A stretch of 64,000 nucleotides of DNA from Phytoactinopolyspora halophila (GTDB lineage: Bacteria > Actinomycetota > Actinomycetes > Jiangellales > Jiangellaceae). Positions within the stretch are counted from its first letter, which is position 1. The number at the start of each line of letters is the position of its first letter. The translations under genes were made by a program, and so were the position numbers. The notes under the pieces were generated by a model. The model saw only the letters and a program-made list of their open reading frames with translations. It made no database searches and was not told where the DNA came from. Location: positions 1 to 64,000 of the forward strand of contig NZ_QMIG01000021.1 of NCBI RefSeq assembly GCF_003287285.1, read 5' to 3'. This document shows positions 48,724-57,922 of this stretch, piece after piece.

Positions 48724-50514
48724 ATGTGCGGACTCTCTGGTGAGTACACGTTCGACGGTCGCCACGCCGATCTCGCGGCGGTCGCGCAGATGTGCGACGC
48801 GATGGTGGCACGCGGTCCGGATGATTATGGCGCCTTCGCTCACGGGCCGCTCGCGTTCGGCCACCGCCGGTTGTCGATCATCGATCTCACCTCGCACGGT
48901 CACCAGCCCATGGTCGATTCCGAGCTCGGCCTGACCATCGCCTTCAACGGCTGCATCTACAACTACAAGGAACTACGCGAGGATCTGGCCCGGGCCGGGT
49001 ACCGGTTCTTCTCCACGTCGGACACCGAGGTGGTGGCCAAGGCCTATCACCGGTGGGGAGCGAACTTCGTCGACCACTTCCAGGGCATGTTCGCCGTCGC
49101 GATCCACGAACGCGACACGGGCCGGCTGATCCTGGCCCGGGACCGCCTCGGCATCAAGCCGCTCTACGTCACCGAGAACTCGCGCCGTATCCGCTTTGCC
49201 AGCAGCCTGCCGGCGCTGGTGCGCGCCGGCGGGGTCGACACCGACATCGATCCGGTGGCCCTGCACCACTACCTGTCCTGGCACGCCGTCGTTCCGGCGC
49301 CGCACACGATCCTCAAGGGGGTGCGCAAGCTTCCGCCGGCCACGGTGCGCACCATCGAGCCCGACGGAACCAGCCACGATCACACCTACTGGGATCTCAC
49401 CGCCGTACGCGACCCGCAGAAGGCCGGCTGGAGCGAGACCGACTGGGAAGAGGCCATCCTCGAATCGCTCCGGGTCGCGGTCCGCCGCCGTCTTGTCGCC
49501 GATGTCCCCGTGGGCGTGCTGCTCTCCGGCGGGCTCGATTCCAGCCTCGTCGTCGGCCTGCTCGCCGAGGAAGGCCAGCACGGGATCAACACGTTCAGCA
49601 TCGGGTTCGAAGCGGTCGGTGGCGAGGAGGGCGACGAGTTCAAGTACTCCGATGTCGTCGCCCGCGAGTTCGGCACGGAACACCACCAGATCCGTATCCC
49701 CACCGAGCGGATGCTCCCGGCGCTGGATGACGCCATCCGCGCCATGAGCGAGCCGATGGTCAGCCACGACGCCGTTGCCTTCTTCCTGCTCAGCGAGGAA
49801 GTCAGCAAGCATGTCAAGGTGGTCCAGTCCGGGCAGGGCGCCGACGAGGTATTCGCCGGCTACCACTGGTATCCGCCGCTGCTCGGTGCCGGCCGCGACG
49901 ACGCCGTCGACGTCTACACCAGGGCGTTCTTCGACCGCGATCACGCCGGCATGCGTGACGTCGTGCGTCCCGAACACCGTGCCGGCTCGCCCGTGAGCCT
50001 GGAGTTCGTGGAAGAGCACATGAAGCGCCCCGGCGCCGAGACCGCCGTCGACGCCGCCCTGCGGCTCGACACGCAGATCATGCTCGTCGACGACCCGGTG
50101 AAGCGGGTCGACAACATGACCATGGCTTGGGGACTCGAAGCCCGGGTCCCGTTCCTCGACCACGAACTCGTCGAGCTGGCCGCGCAGTGCCCACCGGAGC
50201 TCAAACTCGCCCAGGAAGGCAAGGGCGTGCTCAAGGAAGCCGGCCGGCGCGTGCTGCCCAACGAGGTCATCGACCGGCCCAAGGGGTACTTCCCGGTGCC
50301 GGCGTTGAAGTATCTCCAGGGCCCCTACCTCGAACGGGTTCGAGACGCCCTGCACGCGCCAGCAGCCCGCGAGCGCGGCCTGTTCAACGAGACCTATGTC
50401 AACTACCTGCTGGACAACCCGAATTCCGAGCTGACACCGCTTCGGGGAAACCGGCTGTGGCAGCTCGGCTTGCTCGAGATGTGGCTACAGACCCACCTCC
50501 CGGAGAACAGGTAA
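48724..50514 (+). CDS. asnO: N-acetylglutaminylglutamine amidotransferase
   Basis: Asparagine-synthetase-like amidotransferase of 596 residues that amidates N-acetylglutaminylglutamine to the osmolyte NAGGN. Cys2 (MCGLSGEY) is the glutaminase nucleophile; the synthetase half has the PP-loop LLSGGLDSSLV near residue 264. The role is assigned from the two genes that follow, which are specific to this pathway. ATG at 48724 lacks a ribosome site and may be leaderless. Confidence 0.93.
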   Translation: MCGLSGEYTFDGRHADLAAVAQMCDAMVARGPDDYGAFAHGPLAFGHRRLSIIDLTSHGHQPMVDSELGLTIAFNGCIYNYKELREDLARAGYRFFSTSDTEVVAKAYHRWGANFVDHFQGMFAVAIHERDTGRLILARDRLGIKPLYVTENSRRIRFASSLPALVRAGGVDTDIDPVALHHYLSWHAVVPAPHTILKGVRKLPPATVRTIEPDGTSHDHTYWDLTAVRDPQKAGWSETDWEEAILESLRVAVRRRLVADVPVGVLLSGGLDSSLVVGLLAEEGQHGINTFSIGFEAVGGEEGDEFKYSDVVAREFGTEHHQIRIPTERMLPALDDAIRAMSEPMVSHDAVAFFLLSEEVSKHVKVVQSGQGADEVFAGYHWYPPLLGAGRDDAVDVYTRAFFDRDHAGMRDVVRPEHRAGSPVSLEFVEEHMKRPGAETAVDAALRLDTQIMLVDDPVKRVDNMTMAWGLEARVPFLDHELVELAAQCPPELKLAQEGKGVLKEAGRRVLPNEVIDRPKGYFPVPALKYLQGPYLERVRDALHAPAARERGLFNETYVNYLLDNPNSELTPLRGNRLWQLGLLEMWLQTHLPENR

Positions 50515-50520
50515 CGCCCA

Positions 50521-52305
50521 GTGACCGACGCTCGGCGCAGAGGCGGGAACGAACCGCGCCGCCCGCTGTGGACCAGACCCTGGCAAGAGGCACCGGAGCA
50601 CCTGGTCCGGGATATGCGACGCAATGTCGCTCTCGATTGCGGGTGGGGGCGGCTGATCCTCGCGCAGACCTTCGACAACGACGACGACATCATCGACCTC
50701 CTACGTGCTGAAGAAGAGGGCCGCCGGGACATCGCCATGTACGTGCCGGACCCGCACGTGCTCGTCTCCCGGGCCCCGGACGAGCTGTTCATCGATCCGT
50801 CGATGACGTACCGGCTGGAGCTGCACCACTACCGCCCGCGCCGCGAGCTCATCCCGGATGTCGTGGTCAGCACCATGGCCGACGCCAGCGACGCCGAGGA
50901 GGTCAACCGGATCTATGCGGCCCGGCACATGGTTCCCGCCGATCCGGAGCTGATGTGGTCGAATCAGCGCACCCGCACGTTCACCTACCTGATCGCGAAA
51001 GACGAGCACACCGGAGCGGTGATCGGCACCGTGACGGGCGTCGATCACGTCCTGGCGTTCGACGATCCGGACCGCGGCACCAGCCTGTGGTGCCTGGCCG
51101 TCGATCCGCAGACGCCGATTCCCGGCGTCGGCGAGGCCCTGGTCCGTGCCCTCGCCGAGCGCTACATCGGCCGCGGACGGGACCACCTGGATCTGTCGGT
51201 CATGCACGACAACGACCCCGCAATCCGGCTGTACAAGAAGCTGGGTTTCCGGCGGGTGCCGGTCTTCGCGGTCAAGCGGAAGAACATCATCAACGAACCG
51301 CTGTTCGTGCCCGAGCCCGAGGCCGGCCTCTCCGATCTCAACCCGTACGCGACCATCATCGCCGACGAGGCGCGCCGGCGCGGCATCCTCGTCGAGGTAC
51401 TTGACCCGGCGTGGGGCGAGATGCGCCTCGTACACAGCGGGCGCAAGATCGTGACGCGGGAGTCGCTTTCCGAGTTGACCACGGCGGTGGCCATGAGCCG
51501 CTGCGACGACAAGCGCGTCACCCGCCGCATCTTCGGCGACGCCGGCCTGAAGCTTCCCCGGGGGAAGAACGCCACCGACGACGCCTCCAACGAGGCCTTC
51601 CTCAGCCAGGTGGGCGAGGTCGTCGTCAAGCCGGCTCGAGGTGAGCAGGGCCGGGGCATCACCGTCGGGGTACGCGACGCCGCGTCGCTGCGCCAGGCCG
51701 TCGAGCTCGCCCGCGCCTTCTGTCCCGACGTCCTGATCGAGGAGTGTGTCGAGGGCGAGGACCTGCGTATCGTCGTCATCGGGCACAGTGTCGTGGCTGC
51801 GGCGGTGCGCAAGCCGGCCACGGTGATCGGAACCGGGCGGCACACCATCAGGCAGCTCATCGAGCGGCACAGCCGGCGGCGCTCGGCCGCCACGGGTGGC
51901 GAGTCGGCGGTCCCCCTGGACGAGCTCACCTCCGACACGGTCGAGTCGGCGGGATACACGCTGGACGACGTCCTCCCCGAAGGCACATCGTTGCAGGTCC
52001 GTCGCACGGCGAACCTGCACACCGGCGGCACCATCCACGACGTTACGGCCGAGTTGCACCCCGATCTGGCCGATGCGGCTGTCGCTGCCAGCCAGGCCAT
52101 CGACATTCCGGTCACCGGCCTCGACATGATCGTTCCTGCCGTTGACGGGCCGGACTACGTGCTCATCGAGGCCAACGAGCGTCCCGGCCTGGCCAACCAC
52201 GAACCCCAGCCCACGGCTGCCAAGTTCATCGACCTTCTCTTCCCCGAGACGCGTGCCACCCCCAGTGCCTGGCAGCCACCGCCACACTCCGAGCGAGCCG
52301 AGTAG
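50521..52305 (+). CDS. ngg: N-acetylglutaminylglutamine synthetase (GNAT + ATP-grasp)
   Basis: A 594-residue fusion. A GNAT acetyltransferase domain (about 115-255, with DPQTPIPGVGEALVRALAER and NDPAIRLYKKLGF) precedes an ATP-grasp ligase (about 330-580, with EVVVKPARGEQGRGI, LIEECVEGEDLRIVV and VLIEANERPGL). The two parts acetylate glutamine and join a second glutamine. It starts six bases after asnO ends. The fusion plus asnO neighbour is diagnostic for osmolyte NAGGN synthesis. Confidence 0.93.
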   Translation: MTDARRRGGNEPRRPLWTRPWQEAPEHLVRDMRRNVALDCGWGRLILAQTFDNDDDIIDLLRAEEEGRRDIAMYVPDPHVLVSRAPDELFIDPSMTYRLELHHYRPRRELIPDVVVSTMADASDAEEVNRIYAARHMVPADPELMWSNQRTRTFTYLIAKDEHTGAVIGTVTGVDHVLAFDDPDRGTSLWCLAVDPQTPIPGVGEALVRALAERYIGRGRDHLDLSVMHDNDPAIRLYKKLGFRRVPVFAVKRKNIINEPLFVPEPEAGLSDLNPYATIIADEARRRGILVEVLDPAWGEMRLVHSGRKIVTRESLSELTTAVAMSRCDDKRVTRRIFGDAGLKLPRGKNATDDASNEAFLSQVGEVVVKPARGEQGRGITVGVRDAASLRQAVELARAFCPDVLIEECVEGEDLRIVVIGHSVVAAAVRKPATVIGTGRHTIRQLIERHSRRRSAATGGESAVPLDELTSDTVESAGYTLDDVLPEGTSLQVRRTANLHTGGTIHDVTAELHPDLADAAVAASQAIDIPVTGLDMIVPAVDGPDYVLIEANERPGLANHEPQPTAAKFIDLLFPETRATPSAWQPPPHSERAE

Positions 52306-52431
52306 GCTGATCACCCGGTCGTCGCCGGTCACGGATAGGATGGGTGTCGAACGTCGTGGTCGGCGCGGCGCGTGCACCCCCCGGGAGTCCGCCTGACGGG
52401 TCGGCGAACCAGGTGTGCGAACCTTGAAGCC

Positions 52432-53595
52432 ATGGACCGCCTCAAGATCGACGAAGACTACCTGCGCGACGTCATGCTGGAGCTCCTGCGCACTCCCAGC
52501 CCGTCCGGCCGTACGGACGCGGTGATGCAGATCATCGGTGATCATCTCGCCGATCTGGGTGTCCCGATGCGGTTGACTCGCCGCGGCGTGCTGCGCAGCA
52601 CGCTCGCCGGTGAGACCGACGACACCAGCCGCGCCGTGGCGGTTCACGCCGACACCATCGGCTGCATGGTCAAGCGACTCAAGGAGAACGGGCGGCTGGA
52701 GGTCGTGCCGATCGGCACTCACAGCGCCCGGTTCGCCGAAGGCGCACAGGTCACCGTCTTCGTCGACGATCTCACCCAGATCTATACCGGTACCGTGCTG
52801 CCGCTGAAGTCCAGCGGGCACAATTTCGGCGACGACGTCGACACGCAGGGCGTGGGTTGGCACCAGGTGGAAATCCGGATCGACGAGCCCGTGACCACCC
52901 GCCAGGACCTCATCGACCTTGGCATCCAAGTCGGCGATTTCGTCGCGCTGGACGCGGCACCGCAGATCGTCCGCAACGGCTTCATCAAGTCCCGCCATCT
53001 CGACGACAAGGCCGGCGTGGCCGCGTGTCTGGCTGCCGTCAAGGCGCTACGCGACCACGGTGCCCTCCTGCCGGTCACGGCATACTTGCTGGTCACCATC
53101 GGCGAGGAGGTCGGAATGGGTGCCACCCACGGCCTCGACGAGAACGTGGCCGAGCTCGTCGCTGTCGACAACGCCGTCGTCAGCGATGGTCAGGAGTCGC
53201 GGGAGGACACCGTCAACATCGGCATGCTCGATTCCACCGGCCCCTTCGACTACCACCTGACCCGGCGGCTCATCTCGCTCTGCGAGCAGCACCAGGTGCC
53301 CTATCGGCGCGACGTCTACCGCTTCTACCGTTCCGACGCGGCACCGGCCATCGAGTCCGGGCTGGAGTGCCGCGCCGCCCTGGTCGGCTTCGGTGTGGAT
53401 TCCAGCCACGGCCACGAGCGCACACACCTCGACGGGCTGCGCCGGCTGGCCGAACTGCTGACCATCTATCTCTCCAGCCCGCTCACGTTCGGCGAGTGGG
53501 ACGAGGGACCGACCGGCAAGCTGGAAGACTTCCCCAGCCACAGCGTTCAGCCCGCCGAGCCCGAGCCGGAGCACACACCCGGCCGCCACGGCTGA
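52432..53595 (+). CDS. M42-family peptidase of the NAGGN system
   Basis: A 387-residue M42-like metallopeptidase: HADTIGCMV, HLDDKAGVAACLAAV (bridging Asp), TIGEEVGMGATHG (catalytic Glu-Glu) and FGVDSSHGHERTHLDGLRRL. Members found next to asnO and ngg are called osmoprotectant NAGGN-system peptidases; a role in degrading the osmolyte or a precursor on down-shift is plausible but unproven. ATG at 52432 follows the synthetase gene by 126 bases. Confidence 0.9.
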   Translation: MDRLKIDEDYLRDVMLELLRTPSPSGRTDAVMQIIGDHLADLGVPMRLTRRGVLRSTLAGETDDTSRAVAVHADTIGCMVKRLKENGRLEVVPIGTHSARFAEGAQVTVFVDDLTQIYTGTVLPLKSSGHNFGDDVDTQGVGWHQVEIRIDEPVTTRQDLIDLGIQVGDFVALDAAPQIVRNGFIKSRHLDDKAGVAACLAAVKALRDHGALLPVTAYLLVTIGEEVGMGATHGLDENVAELVAVDNAVVSDGQESREDTVNIGMLDSTGPFDYHLTRRLISLCEQHQVPYRRDVYRFYRSDAAPAIESGLECRAALVGFGVDSSHGHERTHLDGLRRLAELLTIYLSSPLTFGEWDEGPTGKLEDFPSHSVQPAEPEPEHTPGRHG

Positions 53596-53679
53596 ACCGG
53601 TGCGCTGCCGGCGACTCGAGCGGGCACCGTCGGCGCCGGCAGCTCGCACCCTACCTGCCGGCACCTTCCGGCCACGGGC

Positions 53680-54384
53680 TCACGTCTCTCCGCGGTCCCG
53701 CCGTTCCGCGGCGTGTTTGGCCTTGACGGTGGCCGCGTAGACGTCCACGTACTCCTGGCCGGAAAGCTGCATCAGCGCATACATCACCTCGTCGGTGACC
53801 GAACGAAGGACGTAGCGGTCGGTCTCCATGCCTTCGTAGCGGCTGAAGTCGAGCGGCTTGCCGAAACGGACTCCCGGACGCATCCGCTTGGGAATGAGCC
53901 TGCCTGCGGGCTGCATCTCGGCCGTGCCGATCATCGCGACGGGAATGACGGGAACCTTCGCCTCGAGCGCCAGGCGGGCGACGCCCGTCTTGCCCCGGTA
54001 GAGGCGACCGTCGGGCGAGCGCGTGCCTTCGGGATAGATCCCCAGCAACTCTCCCTCCCGGAGGACTCGCTCCGCGCTGCGCATCGCCTGCTCGCTCGCG
54101 CGACCGCCGGATCGGTCCACGGGCAGGTTGCCGGTACGGGAGAAGAAGAAACGCTTGAACCACCCTTTGACCCCGGATTCGGTGAAATAGTCGCTCTTCG
54201 CCCAGAACGTCACCTTGCGGTCAAGAACGAGTGGCATGAAGAAAGAGTCGACCACGGTGAGGTGGTTACCAGCGAGAATGGCCGGACCTTCCGTCGGCAC
54301 GTTCTCCACACCCTCGGCCCACGGCCGGTAGTAGACCCGCAGCAGAGGGCCGAGCAAGACCTTCTTGAGCAGCCAATAGAGCAC
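53680..54384 (-). CDS. PlsC-like 1-acylglycerol-3-phosphate acyltransferase
   Basis: A 234-residue membrane-associated acyltransferase with the catalytic H41-x4-D46 (NHLTVVDSFF), GNLPVDRSGG, IYPEGTRSPDG and VPVIPVAMIG blocks. It likely acylates lysophosphatidate or a glycolipid in the inner leaflet. GTG at 54384. It resembles the acyltransferase near pimB in mycobacteria, and lies in the same gene neighbourhood here, so a role in phospholipid or phosphatidylinositol mannoside synthesis is possible. Confidence 0.9.
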   Translation of the reverse strand: MLYWLLKKVLLGPLLRVYYRPWAEGVENVPTEGPAILAGNHLTVVDSFFMPLVLDRKVTFWAKSDYFTESGVKGWFKRFFFSRTGNLPVDRSGGRASEQAMRSAERVLREGELLGIYPEGTRSPDGRLYRGKTGVARLALEAKVPVIPVAMIGTAEMQPAGRLIPKRMRPGVRFGKPLDFSRYEGMETDRYVLRSVTDEVMYALMQLSGQEYVDVYAATVKAKHAAERRDRGET

Positions 54385-54616
54385 GCCCGAACACTACAAC
54401 GACGGCGACCGCGCCGCGCCACCCCGGGCGCTCACCGCTCGCACAAGACACCGGGCCCGGGCCAATGGGCGGCAAACATGGGACGATGGTCACCATGAGG
54501 GAACACCTCGTGTATCCATGGTGGGTAACGTCCCGGTCAGCGCCCGAACGCGAGTTCCCGGCGGAATACCAGCACCCGATGCGGCGTCGTCTCGGGAAAG
54601 GAGGTGGCATTCGCCG

Positions 54617-55144
54617 ATGAGTACCGGACGCGACGACGACCAAACCTGGTCCGAGCTCGTCGAGGCCTTTCACGCCGAACCAGACCCCGACGACGCCCAA
54701 CGACGCTGGCCCGAGGCCGAGGATCTCGATCCTGATGACGTGGACACCGGCCCGACGAATACCTATCCGGGCGCGTCACACACCTGGGGTGAGAACGCCA
54801 CCGACGATCCAGTAGAGGGCCAGCCAGGCGACGACACCCCCGCCGCAGCCCGGCCGTGGCGCGCCACGCCACAGGAGCCCGCAGGTACCCAGCTTAGCGA
54901 CGACGATCATTTCGTTCCTCCGGCGCCACCTCCCCTCCCCCGTGGTGACCGCGTATCGCGGTGGGCATGGACCGGGCTGATCGCCGCACCGTCAGTGCTC
55001 CTGCTATCCGCCATCCTGCAGTGGACTCCACCGGACCAGCTCATGCTCGTCCTCGTCGGCGGCTTCATCGCCGGGTTCGTCACGCTGGTGGCGCGCATGC
55101 GTGGCCGCAATCCGCACGATCCCGACGACGGCGCCGTGGTCTAA
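54617..55144 (+). CDS. Small membrane protein of unknown function with acidic N terminus
   Basis: A 175-residue protein not recognised. Residues 1-115 are hydrophilic, acidic and Pro-rich (EPDPDDAQRRWPEAEDLDPD), followed by two predicted membrane helices (about 118-138 and 142-162) joined by a short WTPPDQ loop, and a short basic tail. ATG at 54617 has AGGAGGTGG about ten bases upstream, so it is very likely translated. It may anchor or sense at the membrane; no functional neighbour. Confidence 0.75.
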   Translation: MSTGRDDDQTWSELVEAFHAEPDPDDAQRRWPEAEDLDPDDVDTGPTNTYPGASHTWGENATDDPVEGQPGDDTPAAARPWRATPQEPAGTQLSDDDHFVPPAPPPLPRGDRVSRWAWTGLIAAPSVLLLSAILQWTPPDQLMLVLVGGFIAGFVTLVARMRGRNPHDPDDGAVV

Positions 55145-55182
55145 ACGCGACGGTCCTGGCAACGCGGGCAGGCCGACCCCGG

Positions 55183-55210
55183 TATGTCGGTACGTCTATG
55201 TCGGTACGTC
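55183..55210. repeat. Perfect 14-base tandem duplication
   Basis: TATGTCGGTACGTC occurs twice head to tail at 55183-55196 and 55197-55210, in the gap between two convergent genes. Probably a slippage product. Confidence 0.85.
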
Positions 55211-55220
55211 GCCGATGCGG

Positions 55221-55976
55221 TCAGCCCGGCAGGAGAAGATCCACCACGACGGGACGGTGGCCGTGCGCTCCGGCCCCGCGCGGCGGGTCGGCGACCCGGT
55301 AGGACACGAGCTCCGCTGGTCCGCGCACGAACACCCCGTCCATGCGGTTCGCCCGGCCATTCGAATAACGGGTGGGTGTGGGATCCCCCGCCCCGGCGTC
55401 GGCATACTGTGTGGCCAGCCGCGACCAGGTGGAACCGTGTGGGGTCTCGTTGACATCACCCGCGATCACCGCCACCGGTTCCCGGGACGTGCCCGTGATA
55501 CCCGCGAGCACACCGCCCGGCGCGGCGGCACGATGCACAATTCCGGTGATCTCCGTAACATGGCGCGCTCGTTCGGCGGCGTCGAGTCCCAGGTGCATGG
55601 CCAGGACACAGAAGCCGATTCCGCCCTTGCTCAGCACGGCGAGGACCGCGCCGCGCTTGCGCAGGCCGGGCGTTGGTTGCAGGCGCGACTCCCGCACGTC
55701 GCGGACGTCGATTCGCGCAGCGGTCAACATGGCCGTGCCGCCGGTCGTCCCGCCGCCCGCGGTGTAGAGGAGATGCGAACGCCGCGCGAGAGCCGCACAT
55801 CGGTCCCGCCACGCCAGCCGGCGCGGGGCCTCCTGCAGGCACACCACGTCGGCGTCCAGCTCGCGCAACAGTGCCCCGACGGCGGCGACCTCGCGTGAGC
55901 CGCGCATACCGATACCGCGCGAGCCGCGCATGTTGTACGTGACGATCCGCACGGGTGTCACCAGGCCGGTCTCCAT
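55221..55976 (-). CDS. Endonuclease/exonuclease/phosphatase-family protein
   Basis: A 251-residue metal-dependent phosphoesterase-fold protein: TYNMRGSRG, DVVCLQEAPRR (metal Glu), VLAMHLGLD, IAGDVNETPHG (catalytic Asp-Asn) and GAHGHRPVVVDLLL (catalytic His). Substrate may be DNA, a phospholipid or a sugar phosphate. ATG at 55976 is one base after the glucokinase stop, so it is co-translated. Residues MRGSR occur twice near the N terminus, from a short DNA duplication. Confidence 0.85.
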   Translation of the reverse strand: METGLVTPVRIVTYNMRGSRGIGMRGSREVAAVGALLRELDADVVCLQEAPRRLAWRDRCAALARRSHLLYTAGGGTTGGTAMLTAARIDVRDVRESRLQPTPGLRKRGAVLAVLSKGGIGFCVLAMHLGLDAAERARHVTEITGIVHRAAAPGGVLAGITGTSREPVAVIAGDVNETPHGSTWSRLATQYADAGAGDPTPTRYSNGRANRMDGVFVRGPAELVSYRVADPPRGAGAHGHRPVVVDLLLPG

Positions 55977-55977
55977 C

Positions 55978-56931
55978 TCAGAGGCGGGCGAGGTCAGCGG
56001 CACCGACGATTCCGGCATCGTTGCCCAGCGTGGCGAAGCGCACGGTGGCGTGTGGCCGGTGCGCTCCTCCAGTCACGCTACGCCGCATCGCCTCGTTCGT
56101 CGGCTCCAGCAGCATGTCGCCCGCCTCGGCAACGCCACCCCCGAGGACGAAGGTCGCGGGATCGAACACGGCGATCAGCGACCCCATGGCCTCGCCCAGC
56201 CAGCGTCCGAGGTCGGCGATGAGCTCACGAGCCAGCTCGTCGCCGTCGTTCGCGGCAGCGGTGACCATGGGTCCAGTGATGTTGCCGGGGTCACCCGCCG
56301 CCATCTCCAGCAGACGCTCCGCCGATCCGGAGAAGGTCACGGCCGCGCTGGTAGCCGCCGACTGGGCGTTGCGCACCAACGCCGTGCCACTGGCGTAGGC
56401 CTCCAGGCAGCCGCGTAACCCGCATCCGCACAGCTGGCCATCCGGCACCATGCGCAGGTGGCCCAGCTCGCCAGCGATTCCGTTCGCCCCGCGGTAGAGC
56501 GCGCCATCCTTGACCACGGCCCCACCGACACCGGTACCGATGGTGAGCAACACCATGTCCTCGACATCGGAGGCCGCGCCAAAGCGGAACTCCCCCCATG
56601 CGGCGGAATTCGCGTCGTTCTCCACGACGACCGGCAACCCGGTCGCATCCTCCACGCGATCCCTGAGATCCAGATCACGCCAGGCCAGGTTCGGCGCGAA
56701 CATCACGCGCGAACGCCCGGCGTCGACGAACCCCGCCGACCCGACGCCAACGACGCCGATCTCGTGTTCTGCCGCCAGCTCCCGGGTCACGTCGATGATC
56801 GCGCCGACGATGCCGGAGACATCCTGGGATGGCGTATCCCGCCGCGTACGGGCGACGATGTCACCCTTCTGGTCGACGACACCGGCCGCGATCTTGGTTC
56901 CGCCAACGTCTACGCCTATGCTGTTGCTCAC
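55978..56931 (-). CDS. glkA: ROK-family glucokinase
   Basis: A 317-residue ROK kinase without a DNA-binding domain, hence a sugar kinase rather than a repressor. It has the phosphate motif VDVGGTKIAAGV, the catalytic VENDANSAAWGE, the ROK zinc site GQLCGCGLRGCLE, and GELGHLRM. GTG at 56931 overlaps the START-like gene by four bases (GTGA). The order with polyketide-cyclase-like proteins is the same as around Streptomyces glkA, supporting glucose as substrate. Confidence 0.9.
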   Translation of the reverse strand: MSNSIGVDVGGTKIAAGVVDQKGDIVARTRRDTPSQDVSGIVGAIIDVTRELAAEHEIGVVGVGSAGFVDAGRSRVMFAPNLAWRDLDLRDRVEDATGLPVVVENDANSAAWGEFRFGAASDVEDMVLLTIGTGVGGAVVKDGALYRGANGIAGELGHLRMVPDGQLCGCGLRGCLEAYASGTALVRNAQSAATSAAVTFSGSAERLLEMAAGDPGNITGPMVTAAANDGDELARELIADLGRWLGEAMGSLIAVFDPATFVLGGGVAEAGDMLLEPTNEAMRRSVTGGAHRPHATVRFATLGNDAGIVGAADLARL

Positions 56932-57371
56932 TCGGCCGACCCGCTCTCCACCCGCTTCTTCAGCTCTTTCAGTGCCGTGTCGATGATGACCTTCTCGGCT
57001 TTGCGTTTCATCATCCCGAGCATGGGAATGGCCACATCCACGGTTAGCTGGTAGGTAACGTCTGTCGTGGAATCTGACTCGACCAGCCGGTACGAGCCTT
57101 CCATCGCCTTGATCAAGGAGCCTTCGACCAGACTCCACCGAACCTCGTCGTCACCATCCCATTCGTAGGACAGGATGTACGTGTCCTTGATGGGGCCCGC
57201 GTCCAGCACGAACCTCGCCCGCTCCGGACGGCCGTCGTCACCCACGCTCAACACCTCGACCGAGCGCATCGACGTCGTCCACTCCGGGTATGCCTCCAGG
57301 TCGGCGATCACCTCCATCACGTCGGCCGCCGGCGCGGCGATCGTGATGCTCGACGTGGTCTGTGCAGCCAT
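56928..57371 (-). CDS. SRPBCC/START-like protein
   Basis: A 147-residue lipid-binding-fold protein: SSITIAAPAADVMEVIADLE, EWTTSMRSVEV, and a long C-terminal helix (KRKAEKVIIDTALKELKKRV). Such proteins hold hydrophobic ligands; function in this conserved cluster is not known. ATG at 57371. Its stop overlaps the glucokinase start, implying co-translation. Confidence 0.87.
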   Translation of the reverse strand: MAAQTTSSITIAAPAADVMEVIADLEAYPEWTTSMRSVEVLSVGDDGRPERARFVLDAGPIKDTYILSYEWDGDDEVRWSLVEGSLIKAMEGSYRLVESDSTTDVTYQLTVDVAIPMLGMMKRKAEKVIIDTALKELKKRVESGSAE

Positions 57372-57381
57372 GAGGCCAACC

Positions 57382-57816
57382 CTAGATGATGGACTCGCCG
57401 CTGCCGCGCTCCGCCGCTGCCGCGCGCGAGGTGCCCGGAGCACGGTCGCGTTCCACCTCGTCTTTCAGGGCATGGATATGCCGTTTGAACGACGTCACAT
57501 ACGCACGGCGTATCCGTGCCGGATCCGGACGGCGGAGCCCGAACCAGCGGCGCGTGCCCGCTACCGGATCGGCACGCAAGAACCAGTGGACGACGACACC
57601 ATCACGCCACGGCTCCAGCCAGATCTCGGCACTACCGGCCAGCTCACCTGACACTGACCACTGCATGCCTTCGGATCCCCGATCTTTGGTAACTGTGAGT
57701 TGTAACCGGGGCCACCACTCGCGCCATACCGCCGGATCCGCGAAATACTTGGCCAGGACCATCGGTGAAACGACGAGGAACGTCTCGTCCATAACGTCGA
57801 CGGCAGGAGGGACCAT
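57382..57816 (-). CDS. SRPBCC-like (polyketide cyclase family) protein
   Basis: A 144-residue START-like protein (FLVVSPMVLAKYFADP, REWWPRLQLTV, GSAEIWLEPWRDGVVVHWFLRAD). It starts 10 bases ahead of the second SRPBCC gene and has a basic, Ala-rich C-terminal tail. Function unknown. ATG at 57816 is used; ATG at 57792 is possible. Confidence 0.8.
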   Translation of the reverse strand: MVPPAVDVMDETFLVVSPMVLAKYFADPAVWREWWPRLQLTVTKDRGSEGMQWSVSGELAGSAEIWLEPWRDGVVVHWFLRADPVAGTRRWFGLRRPDPARIRRAYVTSFKRHIHALKDEVERDRAPGTSRAAAAERGSGESII

Positions 57817-57922
57817 GAGCCCCTAGACTATCTGCCAGGATCGTCCAGGGTGTGACGAACATTTGCCTCACACCCCGTTTCAACACGCCATTACCGATCA
57901 ACATAGGGCACACTTAACCGCT

